Below, in pieces: positions 24,477 through 32,967 of a stretch of 64,000 nucleotides of DNA. The notes under the pieces are model-generated. The model saw only the letters and a program-made list of their open reading frames with translations, ran no database searches and had not been told where the DNA came from. Position 1 is the first letter of the stretch, and every line of letters begins with the position of its first letter. A program made the translations under genes and the position numbers. The DNA comes from Rhodococcus sp. HNM0569. Its GTDB lineage: Bacteria; Actinomycetota; Actinomycetes; Mycobacteriales; Mycobacteriaceae. The stretch is from contig NZ_JAASAE010000009.1 of the NCBI RefSeq assembly GCF_012726205.1, positions 1 through 64,000 of the forward strand, written 5' to 3'.

Positions 24477-26612
24477 GTGGACGACAACGACACACGCGGC
24501 AGACGTATCCGTCGCTGGGTACTGCCGATCGGGGCGACGGCGGTCGTGCTCGGCGTGGCTGCGACCGCTGCACTGCAGCTACCCGAGAGTGCGGTGCCCG
24601 ACGACGTCGACTACGACAAGGCGGCGCACGGGACGGTCGTCGACGAGGCTGGCACGCCGATCGAGGGGGCCAGCGTGCGCGTCGGTGGCGAGGTCGTGCG
24701 CAGCGCCGACGACGGCACGTTCACCTTGCCACTGTCCTCGGCTGCGCTCGCGTCCGCCGAAGCCGACGACCACCTCGCACGCACACAGGCGGTCGAGCCG
24801 GGCGAGACCGCTCGGATCGTATTGACCTCGCGGGCAGTGGAATCCACGGCGCTCCGGTTCGGTGGCGACGTCATGTTCGGCGACGGCTTCTACCGGCCCT
24901 CCGGCGACGCACCCGCGCAACTCGGCGAGCACGCCGACGCCGCCCAGCACGCCGACCTGCTGTCCGGCATCGCTCCGCTGCTGCAGGATTCGGACCTGTC
25001 GCTCGTCAACCTGGAATCTCCGCTCGTCGACGATCCGTCCCGGGCGGGGGACCAGCCGCGACCGCCGCAATTCCATCCGACCAAGCCGAGCGTCGTCGCG
25101 TCGGCGCGCGAAGCCGCCGAGGCGTTGCGCATGTCCGGCGTCGACGTCGTGTCGCTTGCGAACGACCGCGTATTCGACGCGCGCGAAACCGGAATGGAGA
25201 GCACGCTGTCCGCGCTCGACGATGCCGGAATCGTCCACTTCGGCGCCGGACGCACGGAAGACGACGCGTGGGCACCTGCCGTCGTGCCCGGCCGCGCCGG
25301 CAACGTCGCGTTCGTCGGATGTACCACCGTCGACGGTGAGAAGACCCCGGTGCCCTACGTCGCGGACGACGACCGCGGCGGCGCCGCAGAGTGCTCGACG
25401 AAGAAGATCGAAAGGGCGGTGCGCGACGCCAAGGGCAAGGCCGACACCGTGGTCGTGGCGATCCACGGCGGCAGCCAGTACCAGCGCGAGCAGTCGCCCA
25501 CGGTACGGCGCATGTCCGATGCCGCCGCGGCGGCGGGCGCGGCGGTGGTCGCAGGCGGGCACCCGCGCGTGACCGGCGGCGTGCGCACGGTGGGTGATTC
25601 GGTGATCGCGGAGTCGACAGGCAGCCTGCTCGACGACAGGCCACGCTGGGAGTCGTCGCCGTCGCAACTGCTGCGGGTCGACGTGCGGGGCGGCAGGCCG
25701 GTGCACACCAGTGTCGACCCCGTGATGATCGAGGAATCACGGCCGGTGCCCGTCGTGGGCTCGCTCGCCGATGCGGCGTCGCGGATCACCGCAGGCTCGG
25801 TCGAGGGGGCTGCGCGATTCGGTGGTCCCGGGGTCGAGGTCGCGACGCAACCGCGCGGATTCGTCCGCGAAGCCGACGTCGCGTTGCCGGTCGGTGAGCC
25901 GCACCGCGTGGCATCGGGTTGGTCCGTGCGGGACGCGCCGCCCGGAGTCCGAGTGGGCAACGACATCCTGTGGGGTTCGGGGCGTTTCGAGGACCAGGAC
26001 ACCGACCCGTCGGCGAAGGGCGTCAACCTCTGGGAACTGGGCAAGGCTGCTCGCACGACCGTGACGGCGGCGTGTGCAGACGCGCGTGACCGTGACACCG
26101 AAGGCGACGGCACGTCCGAAGGCAAGGGCCTCGAGCTCGTGCGCAGCCCGAAGAGTACGCAGGACGTCTACGCGACCCCCGGGCGGCGAGTCGGAGTCGA
26201 ACCGGGGCAGCAGCTGTCGTTGCTCGCGGACGTCCGCTCGGCGTCGCCCGGTTCGGAGCTCGAGCTCCGGTGGTACGACGGCTTCTCGGGTAGGAGTGTC
26301 GGCGCTGTCGAGGTGCCGGTTCCGGAGGGCGACCGGGCGAGTGCCGACTGCACGCAGGTCCGGCTCGACGCCGTCGTGCCACCCGGCGTGGTCGCGGCGC
26401 AGCCGTTCGTTCGTCTGCGACCGCCGGACGATTCGCTCAGCGGGCCGCGGCTCGCGGTCGACGACGTCCGACTGGTCGCATGGTCGCCTGCCGGATCGAG
26501 CGGCCGTCGCTTCGATACCGTGGAGGCGGCACAACCGGCGACCGTCCGCTTCGGTGACGACCGAGGGGGCGGGTCCGGACCCCTCGTCGGAAACGGAGCG
26601 GGAATCGAATGA
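24477..26612 (+). CDS. pgsA: PgsA/CapA-type poly-gamma-glutamate export or anchoring protein, extended
   Basis: 711 residues, GTG start with AGGAAGG upstream. One N-terminal membrane helix (15-35); a carboxypeptidase-regulatory-like beta domain (about 43-120); the CapA metallophosphatase-like domain from 'GGDVMFGD' (129-136) through 'NLESPL' (178), His330 and His362; then about 300 residues of beta-rich, possibly carbohydrate-binding, sequence. The usual Asn-Asn-His-x-x-x-Asp signature reads Asn229-Asp-Arg-Val-Phe-Asp, so a metal ligand is lost. Most CapA proteins are ~400 residues. In Bacillus PgsA is needed for polymer elongation and export. The stop overlaps the next start (ATGA). Confidence 0.88.
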   Translation: MDDNDTRGRRIRRWVLPIGATAVVLGVAATAALQLPESAVPDDVDYDKAAHGTVVDEAGTPIEGASVRVGGEVVRSADDGTFTLPLSSAALASAEADDHLARTQAVEPGETARIVLTSRAVESTALRFGGDVMFGDGFYRPSGDAPAQLGEHADAAQHADLLSGIAPLLQDSDLSLVNLESPLVDDPSRAGDQPRPPQFHPTKPSVVASAREAAEALRMSGVDVVSLANDRVFDARETGMESTLSALDDAGIVHFGAGRTEDDAWAPAVVPGRAGNVAFVGCTTVDGEKTPVPYVADDDRGGAAECSTKKIERAVRDAKGKADTVVVAIHGGSQYQREQSPTVRRMSDAAAAAGAAVVAGGHPRVTGGVRTVGDSVIAESTGSLLDDRPRWESSPSQLLRVDVRGGRPVHTSVDPVMIEESRPVPVVGSLADAASRITAGSVEGAARFGGPGVEVATQPRGFVREADVALPVGEPHRVASGWSVRDAPPGVRVGNDILWGSGRFEDQDTDPSAKGVNLWELGKAARTTVTAACADARDRDTEGDGTSEGKGLELVRSPKSTQDVYATPGRRVGVEPGQQLSLLADVRSASPGSELELRWYDGFSGRSVGAVEVPVPEGDRASADCTQVRLDAVVPPGVVAAQPFVRLRPPDDSLSGPRLAVDDVRLVAWSPAGSSGRRFDTVEAAQPATVRFGDDRGGGSGPLVGNGAGIE

Positions 26613-27538
26613 ACGCTGTCCACCGCGCGCTCGTTCGGGGCGTCGCGGCGGTCGCGGCCGTGTCGACGGTCGCGTCGTGCTCCGAGCAGGACACCCCTCG
26701 CGAGCCCGAACGTCTCGGCGCACTGGTCGACCGTGTCGTCGCCGCGTCCCCGGACCGTGAGTCGACGAACTACGTTCCGCCTTCTCCCGGGGCGGCGCAG
26801 GCGGTCGCGGCAGGGGTCGCCGAACTCCTCGACACCGGTAGCACCTCGCTCGACTCGTACGACCTCGAACCGGTGTCGATCTCCGGTGGCAATGCCGAAT
26901 CGGGCGGCGAGTCGCCGGGCGTCTCGGCGCTCGTCGAGCAGGGGAAACCGACGGCGGGCAACGGCCTGTACGTCGTGCGGGACGTGACCTCGCCGCTCGT
27001 CGTGCAGATTCCGCATCCGGTGGCCGACAAGAACACCGAGCACATGGGGGCGCAGCTCTTCTCCGAAACCGATGCGCGCATGCTCATGATGGCGGGCGCG
27101 CACCGCCGCGCAGGCGACGACAGCGCCGACGTCGCGCATCGCAGCGACACGACGTTCGCGGCCGTCAACGATGCCGTCGTGCAGAAGGGGACGACGGTCG
27201 TGCAGATCCATGGTTTCTCGTCGGACAACCACGACAGTGGCAAGAAGGACGACGACTTGGGCGAGGTGGTGCTGTCGAGCACCGTCGACCAGCCGTCGCC
27301 GGTCGTGCGCCGACTCGCCGACGACCTCGAGGACAACGGCTTCGACACGTGTACGTACGACGGCAAGAAGTGTGCCGCGCTCGCCGCGACCACGAATGTG
27401 CAGGCGATCTCCGCCCGTGCGCGTGGCGCGGACTTCGTCCACATCGAAGTCGACCAGGACATCAGGAACGACAGGTCCGAACGCCGTGAGCTGATGCGCG
27501 TGATCGCCGAGTCGCTCCGTGCCTCGGGCGTCGGGTAG
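26609..27538 (+). CDS. Secreted lipoprotein, probable PGA hydrolase or N-formylglutamate amidohydrolase-like
   Basis: 309 residues. An N-terminal signal sequence ends in a lipobox with Cys24 ('VASCSEQ'). After an acidic, low-complexity stretch comes 'VVQIPHPVADKNTEHMGAQLF', then 'RMLMMAGAHRRAG', 'ADVAHRSDTTFAAVN' and 'TTVVQIHGFS': the spaced His/Glu residues look like a zinc amidohydrolase or carboxypeptidase of the N-formylglutamate amidohydrolase / PGA hydrolase kind. Coupled to pgsA by an ATGA overlap and last in the operon, it would trim or release the polymer outside the membrane. Enzyme class is inferred. Confidence 0.65.
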   Translation: MNAVHRALVRGVAAVAAVSTVASCSEQDTPREPERLGALVDRVVAASPDRESTNYVPPSPGAAQAVAAGVAELLDTGSTSLDSYDLEPVSISGGNAESGGESPGVSALVEQGKPTAGNGLYVVRDVTSPLVVQIPHPVADKNTEHMGAQLFSETDARMLMMAGAHRRAGDDSADVAHRSDTTFAAVNDAVVQKGTTVVQIHGFSSDNHDSGKKDDDLGEVVLSSTVDQPSPVVRRLADDLEDNGFDTCTYDGKKCAALAATTNVQAISARARGADFVHIEVDQDIRNDRSERRELMRVIAESLRASGVG

Positions 27539-27613
27539 ACGTCACGCGTAGAGCGGGACTGGCAGTTTCGCCGAGAGGGCGGTTTCCCCGGAAGTTACTC
27601 GAACGATGTCTGC

Positions 27614-27649
27614 GGAACCTCCCGTTCGCCGCGGGGAACGGGAGGTTCC
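27614..27649. terminator. Hairpin terminator after PGA operon
   Basis: GGAACCTCCCGTTC pairs perfectly with GAACGGGAGGTTCC (14 bp) around an 8-base loop. It lies between the convergent PGA operon and the MFS gene and can serve both. No long T-run follows, as is common in actinobacteria. Confidence 0.75.
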
Positions 27650-27697
27650 GGCCCGAGGAGGCCACGAACGACACACGTGACCGGAACACGTGCCGCA

Positions 27698-29185
27698 TTA
27701 CGCGTGCAGCACGGCGTCTTTCGGCTTGCGGACGAACAGGCACGCGGCGATGAGAACGAACGACACGAGCCCGCCGACGAGGAACACGGCCCGCACACCC
27801 TCGGTGACGGCCTCCGGCGACGTCTCGGGTGCGCTCGAGCCTGCGGCGACGACCGTCATGACGGTGACGAACAGTGCCGTCCCCGCGGCGCCCGCCACCT
27901 GCTGGAAGGTGCCGACGACTGCCGAGCCGTGCGCGTACAGGTGCTCGTCGACGGCGCCGAGGCCGGACGTCATGAGCGGAGTGAATGTGGCCGCGAGGCC
28001 GAGGCACAGCAGCGTGTTGGCGACGAGCAGGTACCCGATGCCCGTGGACGTCGACACGGCCGTGAGCATCCATACGGCCGCGCTGACGAGGATCGCGCCG
28101 GGCACGACGAGGACACGTGGGCCTCGCCGGTCGTAGATGCGGCCGATGAGCGGACCCGCGAGCCCCATCAGGAGACCGCCGGGGAGCGTGATGAGACCGG
28201 TTTGGAGCGGATCGAGGACGAGCACGGTCTGTGCGAAGTACGGGATGATGATGAACGTGCCCATCATCGTCGCCATGCCGAGCAGCATCGCGACGACGGC
28301 GATCGAGAACTGGCCCGCGGCGAACACTCGCAGGTCGAGCAGTGCGCGGTCGTGTCGCTGCAACCGGAGCTGCCGCGCGACGAAGCCCGCCATCGCGGCC
28401 GCGCCGACCACGAACGGCACCCACACCGGCACGCCGCTGCCGCCCTCGGCCGACTCGCCGACGCCCGCGAGGCCGTAGACGAGGCCGCCGAAACCGAGCA
28501 CCGCGAGGGGAACCGACACGAGATCGACGCGCGCGGACGTCGTTTCCGACACGCTGACGACATAGCGGGCACCGAGCACGAGTGCGGCAACGGCGATGGG
28601 CGCGACCAAGCCGAAGATCCATCGCCAGCCGAAATGGTCCAGGACGAACCCGGACATCGTGGGACCGAGGGCGGGTGCCACCGCGATCACGATCGAGATG
28701 TTGCCCATCATCGCGCCGCGTCGCGCGGGCGGGACGATCGTCATGATCGTGGTCATCAGCAGCGGCAACATGATCGCGGTGCCGCATGCCTGCACGACGC
28801 GCGCGAGCAGCAGCACCGCGAAGCCGGGTGAGACGAAGGCGAGGAGCGTTCCGCCGGTGAACAGCGACATCGCGAGAACGAAGAGGGTGCGCGTGGGGAT
28901 GCGCTGGATCAGGAAGCCGGTGAGGGGGATGACTACGGCCATCGTGAGCATGAACGCGGTGGTGAGCCACTGGCCGACGCTCGGCGCGACCCCCAGTTCG
29001 GTCTGGAGCACGGGAATCGCGACGCTCATGACCGTCTCGTTGAGCACGACGACGAACGCCGCGACCAACAGCACCGCGATGAGCAGCACGTGTGGACGGC
29101 TGAGCCGTTCGGCGTGCGGGGGCGATTCGGCCCGTGGCTCGGCCGGCGACATGTCGGCGGGTGTGGTCAGGGCGTGGTCGGGCAC
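27698..29185 (-). CDS. MFS transporter, DHA2 (EmrB/QacA-like) family
   Basis: 495 residues from a GTG at 29185. About 14 hydrophobic helices; motif A-like 'IQRIPTRTLFVLAM' after helix 2, 'RVVQACGTAIMLPLLMTTI' (motif B with Arg), motif C 'APALGPTMSGFVLDHFGWRWIF', and 'FNETVMSVAIP'-like start of helix 1. These mark a proton-driven multidrug exporter of the 14-TMS DHA2 type. The frame runs further upstream but that part is promoter DNA shared with the divergent mycolyltransferase gene. Confidence 0.9.
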   Translation of the reverse strand: MPDHALTTPADMSPAEPRAESPPHAERLSRPHVLLIAVLLVAAFVVVLNETVMSVAIPVLQTELGVAPSVGQWLTTAFMLTMAVVIPLTGFLIQRIPTRTLFVLAMSLFTGGTLLAFVSPGFAVLLLARVVQACGTAIMLPLLMTTIMTIVPPARRGAMMGNISIVIAVAPALGPTMSGFVLDHFGWRWIFGLVAPIAVAALVLGARYVVSVSETTSARVDLVSVPLAVLGFGGLVYGLAGVGESAEGGSGVPVWVPFVVGAAAMAGFVARQLRLQRHDRALLDLRVFAAGQFSIAVVAMLLGMATMMGTFIIIPYFAQTVLVLDPLQTGLITLPGGLLMGLAGPLIGRIYDRRGPRVLVVPGAILVSAAVWMLTAVSTSTGIGYLLVANTLLCLGLAATFTPLMTSGLGAVDEHLYAHGSAVVGTFQQVAGAAGTALFVTVMTVVAAGSSAPETSPEAVTEGVRAVFLVGGLVSFVLIAACLFVRKPKDAVLHA

Positions 29186-29444
29186 GTCGGCGCCTTTCGT
29201 ACGGGGTTGACGCGGTGTTCGACAGGTCCGACCGCGCGCAGGTAGGGAAACGAAACTATCTGTCGGTACCGACTCGACGCGAACGGTTTTCTCGCCGGGC
29301 GTCCCGATTCCAGCAGTGTGGGATGGGTCACAGCTGCGCATAGGTAGCGTGACGATCCTGCAGATGTGCACTGCCGGGCGCACATTCGGCTGTTACTCTC
29401 ACTCGGTCAGTCTCGTGTCGGCTCGGACCAGAAGGACCTTTTCG

Positions 29445-30401
29445 ATGGTGAAACGTGGTGTTCGGACTCTCGTACTGGGTGTGGTTGCGGTTCTGCTGTC
29501 CGGCTTCACAGCCGTCTTCTCCGGCAGCGCCGTCGCACATGCGGACTCGACCCTCACGTACGTGCACTCCGCCTCCATGGGCAAGGACATCCCGGTCAAG
29601 GTGCTCCGCGCGGCAGGCGGCGGCCCGGCCCCCACGCTCTACCTCCTCGACGGTCTGCGGGCACCCGACAACGACAACGGCTGGCTCATCAACACGAATG
29701 TCGAGCAGTTCTTCGCCGACAAGCACGTCAACGTCGCGATCCCGTTCGGCGGCGGCGGCTCCTTCTACACCGACTGGGACCGCGACGACCCGAAGCTCGG
29801 CCGTCAGAAGTGGGAGACCTTCCTGACGCGCGAACTGCCGGGCGTCATGGCAGGCCAGTTCGGCAGCGACGGTGTCAACAACGCCATCGCGGGCCTGTCG
29901 ATGAGCGGCACGTCGGCGCTCACGCTCGCATCGAAGCACCCCGATTTCTACAAGGCCGTCGCGTCGTTCAGCGGCTACCCGACGGCCGCGACGCCCGGTT
30001 TCGCGCAGGGCATCCAGATGTCGGTTGCCGAGATGGGCGGCGATCCCACCAACATGTGGGGCTTCTGGCCGTCGCCGCGCTGGTTCGAGAACGATCCGCT
30101 CACCAACGTCGGCGCACTGCGGGACAAGGGTGTCTACATCTCGGCCGGCCTCGGCTCGCCCACGAGTGATCCGTCGGTCAACCCGCTGAGCCCGGAATTC
30201 GACCCGGTGTGGTTCGCGCAGATGGTGCCGCTCGAGATGGCCGCAGGCATCAGCAGCCAGACGTTCGTGCCTGCTGCCCAGCTCGCGGGTGCGCGCGTCC
30301 AGACGCACATCGAGGGCAACGGCATCCACTGGTGGAACTACTGGCAGGACCGGCTCTACGAGGCGTGGTTCGGCACGATCGCACCGAGCATCGGGGCCTG
30401 A
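29445..30401 (+). CDS. Mycolyltransferase / Antigen 85-type esterase
   Basis: 318 residues with a Sec signal peptide ending 'SAVAHA|DS'. The mature protein is a single alpha/beta-hydrolase: 'PTLYLLDGLRAPDNDNGW', 'FGGGGSFYTDWD', 'WETFLTRELPGVM', nucleophile Ser154 in 'GLSMSGTSAL' and a late 'IHWWNYW' with the catalytic His. Such enzymes transfer mycolic acids between trehalose and arabinogalactan in the cell wall. AGAAGGA lies seven bases before the ATG. The 3' end overlaps the convergent hydrolase gene by 46 bp. Confidence 0.94.
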   Translation: MVKRGVRTLVLGVVAVLLSGFTAVFSGSAVAHADSTLTYVHSASMGKDIPVKVLRAAGGGPAPTLYLLDGLRAPDNDNGWLINTNVEQFFADKHVNVAIPFGGGGSFYTDWDRDDPKLGRQKWETFLTRELPGVMAGQFGSDGVNNAIAGLSMSGTSALTLASKHPDFYKAVASFSGYPTAATPGFAQGIQMSVAEMGGDPTNMWGFWPSPRWFENDPLTNVGALRDKGVYISAGLGSPTSDPSVNPLSPEFDPVWFAQMVPLEMAAGISSQTFVPAAQLAGARVQTHIEGNGIHWWNYWQDRLYEAWFGTIAPSIGA

Positions 30402-31252
30402 CCGGACGGGTGCGGCGGCGGGAAGCCGAACGTCGCCTGCACCCTCAGCCATTCGGCGACCATGCCGCACCCCGTCGTCCCGCGCCGATCGAACGGTTCG
30501 GTCGCGTACGACACATGCCGTCCGCCGCGCGGATTGCGCACCACGAGCTTCCGCCAGCGCAGCGTGCGCGGCAGATAGCCCGCCACCTCGCGTGCCGCGG
30601 TGCGGAGCCGGCGCACGTCGCGCACCCATTGCCGTGGATGCACACGAGTCTTCGGCGAGTTCTGCATGCGGTGGCCCCGCAGTGCGCGCCACGTTTCGCG
30701 TCGCCACCTGCTCCGGTCCTCCCACGACATCCATGCCGTGAGGTCCGCGACGTCGCGGACGAGGCTGTCGTCGCTCGCGTTGCAGATCATGTCCCGCGGG
30801 TGACCGACCCACAGCACAGGGATCGGCGGCAACGCAGGTCCGTCGCCCGCCACACCTCGGCGCCGATCGTCCGCCGACACCGGCTGCTGCGGATCCGACA
30901 CGAGCGCGGCGCCCACGACGTGTTCACCCACGGGCTCGCCGTCCGCGCGCAGCCCCAGTACGTGCCGCACGACGGTGCAGCCCTGCGAGTAGCCGAGCAG
31001 GACCACCGGCCCGGCGGTGTCGTCGAGTGCGGCGCGCAGGTTCGCGACGCCTGCAGCGACGCTGTCACGGAAGCTCGAGCCACCGGTCGCGACCGGTCCG
31101 TACGACGCGGGATAGCCGACCCAGCGCGCCGCGAATCGATCGTCGAGAGCGTGCGTCACGGCGTGCAGCATTCCCGTCACCGCATGCCGGGCGTCACCCG
31201 GATACGACTCGCCGGTTCCACCGACCGCCAGCACCGTCACCTCGACTGCCAC
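30356..31252 (-). CDS. Cutinase/LysB-like serine hydrolase
   Basis: 298 residues from a GTG at 31252; an ATG at 31309 is possible. 'VLAVGGTGESYPGDARHAV', 'RWVGYPASYGP', 'SSFRDSVAAGVANL', nucleophile 'LLGYSQGCTVVRHVL' and 'VGHPRDMICNASDDS' match the cutinase / PE-PPE / phage lysin B group of alpha/beta-hydrolases. Lysin B enzymes cleave mycolic-acid esters. No signal peptide is visible with the chosen start. The C-terminal 100 residues are basic. It overlaps the mycolyltransferase 3' end on the opposite strand, so the two genes may interfere with each other's expression. Confidence 0.7.
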   Translation of the reverse strand: MAVEVTVLAVGGTGESYPGDARHAVTGMLHAVTHALDDRFAARWVGYPASYGPVATGGSSFRDSVAAGVANLRAALDDTAGPVVLLGYSQGCTVVRHVLGLRADGEPVGEHVVGAALVSDPQQPVSADDRRRGVAGDGPALPPIPVLWVGHPRDMICNASDDSLVRDVADLTAWMSWEDRSRWRRETWRALRGHRMQNSPKTRVHPRQWVRDVRRLRTAAREVAGYLPRTLRWRKLVVRNPRGGRHVSYATEPFDRRGTTGCGMVAEWLRVQATFGFPPPHPSGQAPMLGAIVPNHAS

Positions 31253-31331
31253 ACCACCAGGCTGCCGCCCGAAGCTCGGACGAAGATGACGGGACGCTGA
31301 GAAGCGCATGAGAGCCGCCGCGGGTGCGGTG

Positions 31332-32165
31332 TCAGCGCAGGTGCGCCGTGCCCACGCGGGCGATCCCCGGCAGGGCGAAGGCGGCGGGTCCTGGCGCGCG
31401 ATAGTCACCGAGCCGGCGCTCGACGTGCGCGGTGATCGCCGCGCGTGTCGTTTCGTCGAGCGCGTCGAGCGCCGACGCGATCGATCCGTGCAGCGCCAGT
31501 GTGCGTTCCCACCACGACGGGAAGGACAGGCCGTGCACGACGACGTCGACGTCGTGCACCTCGCTGTGTGCGAAGGCGGGAACGGACAGCAGCGACTCGA
31601 GCGCCCCGGCGGAACCGAATGCGAACACGTCGCGGGCGCGCGGCGGCGCGGAACCCGACACCGCGTCGAACGCGTCGAGAACGACGCCCAACCACGGGTT
31701 GTCGGCGCGCGGGCCCCACACCGCGACCGCGAGTCGGCCACCCGGCCGCAGGACCCGCACCATCTCGTCGATCGCGGCGGCAGCCGAGCCGGGTTCGGTG
31801 AGCAATCCGAACCGGCACACGACGGCATCGAACTCGGACGCGGGCACGTCAAGGTCGGTGAGCACGAGGATCCGGGTCGACACCTGCGTGAGGCTGCGGC
31901 GCGTCGCACGCTCCTGGGCGGCTGCGACGAGCACAGGCACGCGGTCGCCGATCACGACGTGCCCGCGTTTGCCGACCCGTTCCGCTGCGGCCAGTCCGAC
32001 ACCCGCCGTGACACCCGCGACGTCGAGCACCGACTCGCCGTCCGCGGGCGCCGCCGCGCCGAGCATCGCCGAGGTGACGGGTGCGAGCTCGTCGTCGATC
32101 ACGTCCGCATACCGGATCCAGGCAGGGCCTTCGTCGAATGCAGGCCTTTCGTGGAACGCTGCCAT
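31332..32165 (-). CDS. Class I SAM-dependent methyltransferase (UbiE-like)
   Basis: 277 residues from the ATG at 32165; 'ESVLDVAGVTAGVGLAAAER' is motif I with Val-Ala in place of the usual Gly-Cys, 'HVVIGDRVPVLVAAAQ' follows strand 2, 'FDAVVCRFGLL' is motif IV, and 'EMVRVLRPGGRLAVAVW' motif VI. It looks like ubiquinone/menaquinone or small-molecule methyltransferases; the substrate is unknown. The altered motif I could weaken SAM binding. It lies 79 bp upstream of the LysB-like gene on the same strand. Confidence 0.83.
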   Translation of the reverse strand: MAAFHERPAFDEGPAWIRYADVIDDELAPVTSAMLGAAAPADGESVLDVAGVTAGVGLAAAERVGKRGHVVIGDRVPVLVAAAQERATRRSLTQVSTRILVLTDLDVPASEFDAVVCRFGLLTEPGSAAAAIDEMVRVLRPGGRLAVAVWGPRADNPWLGVVLDAFDAVSGSAPPRARDVFAFGSAGALESLLSVPAFAHSEVHDVDVVVHGLSFPSWWERTLALHGSIASALDALDETTRAAITAHVERRLGDYRAPGPAAFALPGIARVGTAHLR

Positions 32166-32212
32166 GCCATTCAGGCTATGTCGCCGCCCGCGGACGCACA
32201 CGGCACTTCGAC

Positions 32213-32297
32213 GGCGCTGTCTCACCGGTGGCGCTGTCTCACCGGTCGCGCTGTTTCACCGGTCGCGCTGTCTCACCGGTCGTGCTGTCACATTCCG
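32213..32297 (+). repeat. 17-bp tandem repeat array before the ECF41 promoter
   Basis: Units of NGCGCTGTCTCACCGGT start at 32213, 32230, 32247 and 32264 (copies 1 and 2 identical, copies 3 and 4 differ by one or two bases). A fifth, diverged unit at 32281 contains the TGTCACA of the promoter. Each unit carries TGTCTCA or TGTTTCA, close to that -35 element. Confidence 0.85.
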
Positions 32298-32312
32298 GAA
32301 TGCGGCTTCGTC
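32286..32312 (+). promoter_or_regulatory. ECF41-type promoter of the carboxymuconolactone decarboxylase gene
   Basis: TGTCACA, 16 bases, then CGTC is the published ECF41 promoter signature as recalled, and the start codon follows 43 bases downstream. The spacer contains the perfect palindrome CATTCCGGAATG (32291-32302, overlapping the -35 end by two bases). The matching sigma factor is encoded next door. Confidence 0.75.
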
Positions 32313-32355
32313 TCCCATTCGAGAAGCACTCGACCGGATCACGAAGGAGAACGCC

Positions 32356-32967
32356 ATGGCTCGCATCGCAGGAGTCGCGCCGCAGGACGCGAACCCGTTG
32401 GTCAAGCTCGCCTACAAGTTCGCGCAGCGCAGGTACGGCGTCGTACCCGAACCGTTCGCGGTGAGTGCGCACCATCCGAAACTGTTCTTCGCCGCCGCGG
32501 TCGCCGAACTGGCCGACGAGAAGGCCGCGACCGTCCTGCCGAGCAATGTCCGCGAGATCGCTGTCTACCGCGTCGCGTGGACCGTCGGCTGCTCCTGGTG
32601 CGTCGACTTCGGCGCGATGTTGCAGCGGCTCGACGGCCTCGACATCGAACGCCTGCGCGACATCGCGGACTATCGCACCTCGCCGCACTACTCGGACGAC
32701 GAGCGTGCCGCGATCGCCTTCGCCGACGCGATGACCGCGACGCCGACGACCGTGACCGACGAGCAGGTGAGCGAGCTCGTCGCACGGTTCGGCACGGCCG
32801 GAGCCGTCGAACTCGCCCACGAGATCGGGCTGGAGAACCAGCGTGCGCGCACGTACTCGGCGCTCGGCATCACCGACCAAGGATTCAGCACCGACGCGTG
32901 CCGCGTGCCGTGGGCGACCGACGCGGATGTCAGTGCTGCGGCGGCCGTCGCGCCTGTGCAGGATTGA
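32356..32967 (+). CDS. Carboxymuconolactone decarboxylase (AhpD-like) family protein
   Basis: 203 residues, ATG with GAAGGAG upstream. 'REIAVYRVAWTVGCSWCVDFG' holds the Cys-x-x-Cys redox motif and 'SDDERAAIAFADAMTATP' and 'ELAHEIGLENQRARTYSALG' complete the CMD/AhpD fold. Proteins of this kind are peroxidase-like or act on lactones; they are one of the three gene types (carboxymuconolactone decarboxylase, oxidoreductase, epimerase) typically controlled by ECF41 sigma factors. The ECF41 promoter lies just upstream. The 3' end overlaps the convergent sigma gene by 38 bp. Confidence 0.9.
   Translation: MARIAGVAPQDANPLVKLAYKFAQRRYGVVPEPFAVSAHHPKLFFAAAVAELADEKAATVLPSNVREIAVYRVAWTVGCSWCVDFGAMLQRLDGLDIERLRDIADYRTSPHYSDDERAAIAFADAMTATPTTVTDEQVSELVARFGTAGAVELAHEIGLENQRARTYSALGITDQGFSTDACRVPWATDADVSAAAAVAPVQD

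Noticed and set aside
32213-32297. CRISPR array
   Set aside because: The 17-bp units are directly adjacent, without unique spacers, and no cas genes are nearby; they are tandem repeats in a promoter region.
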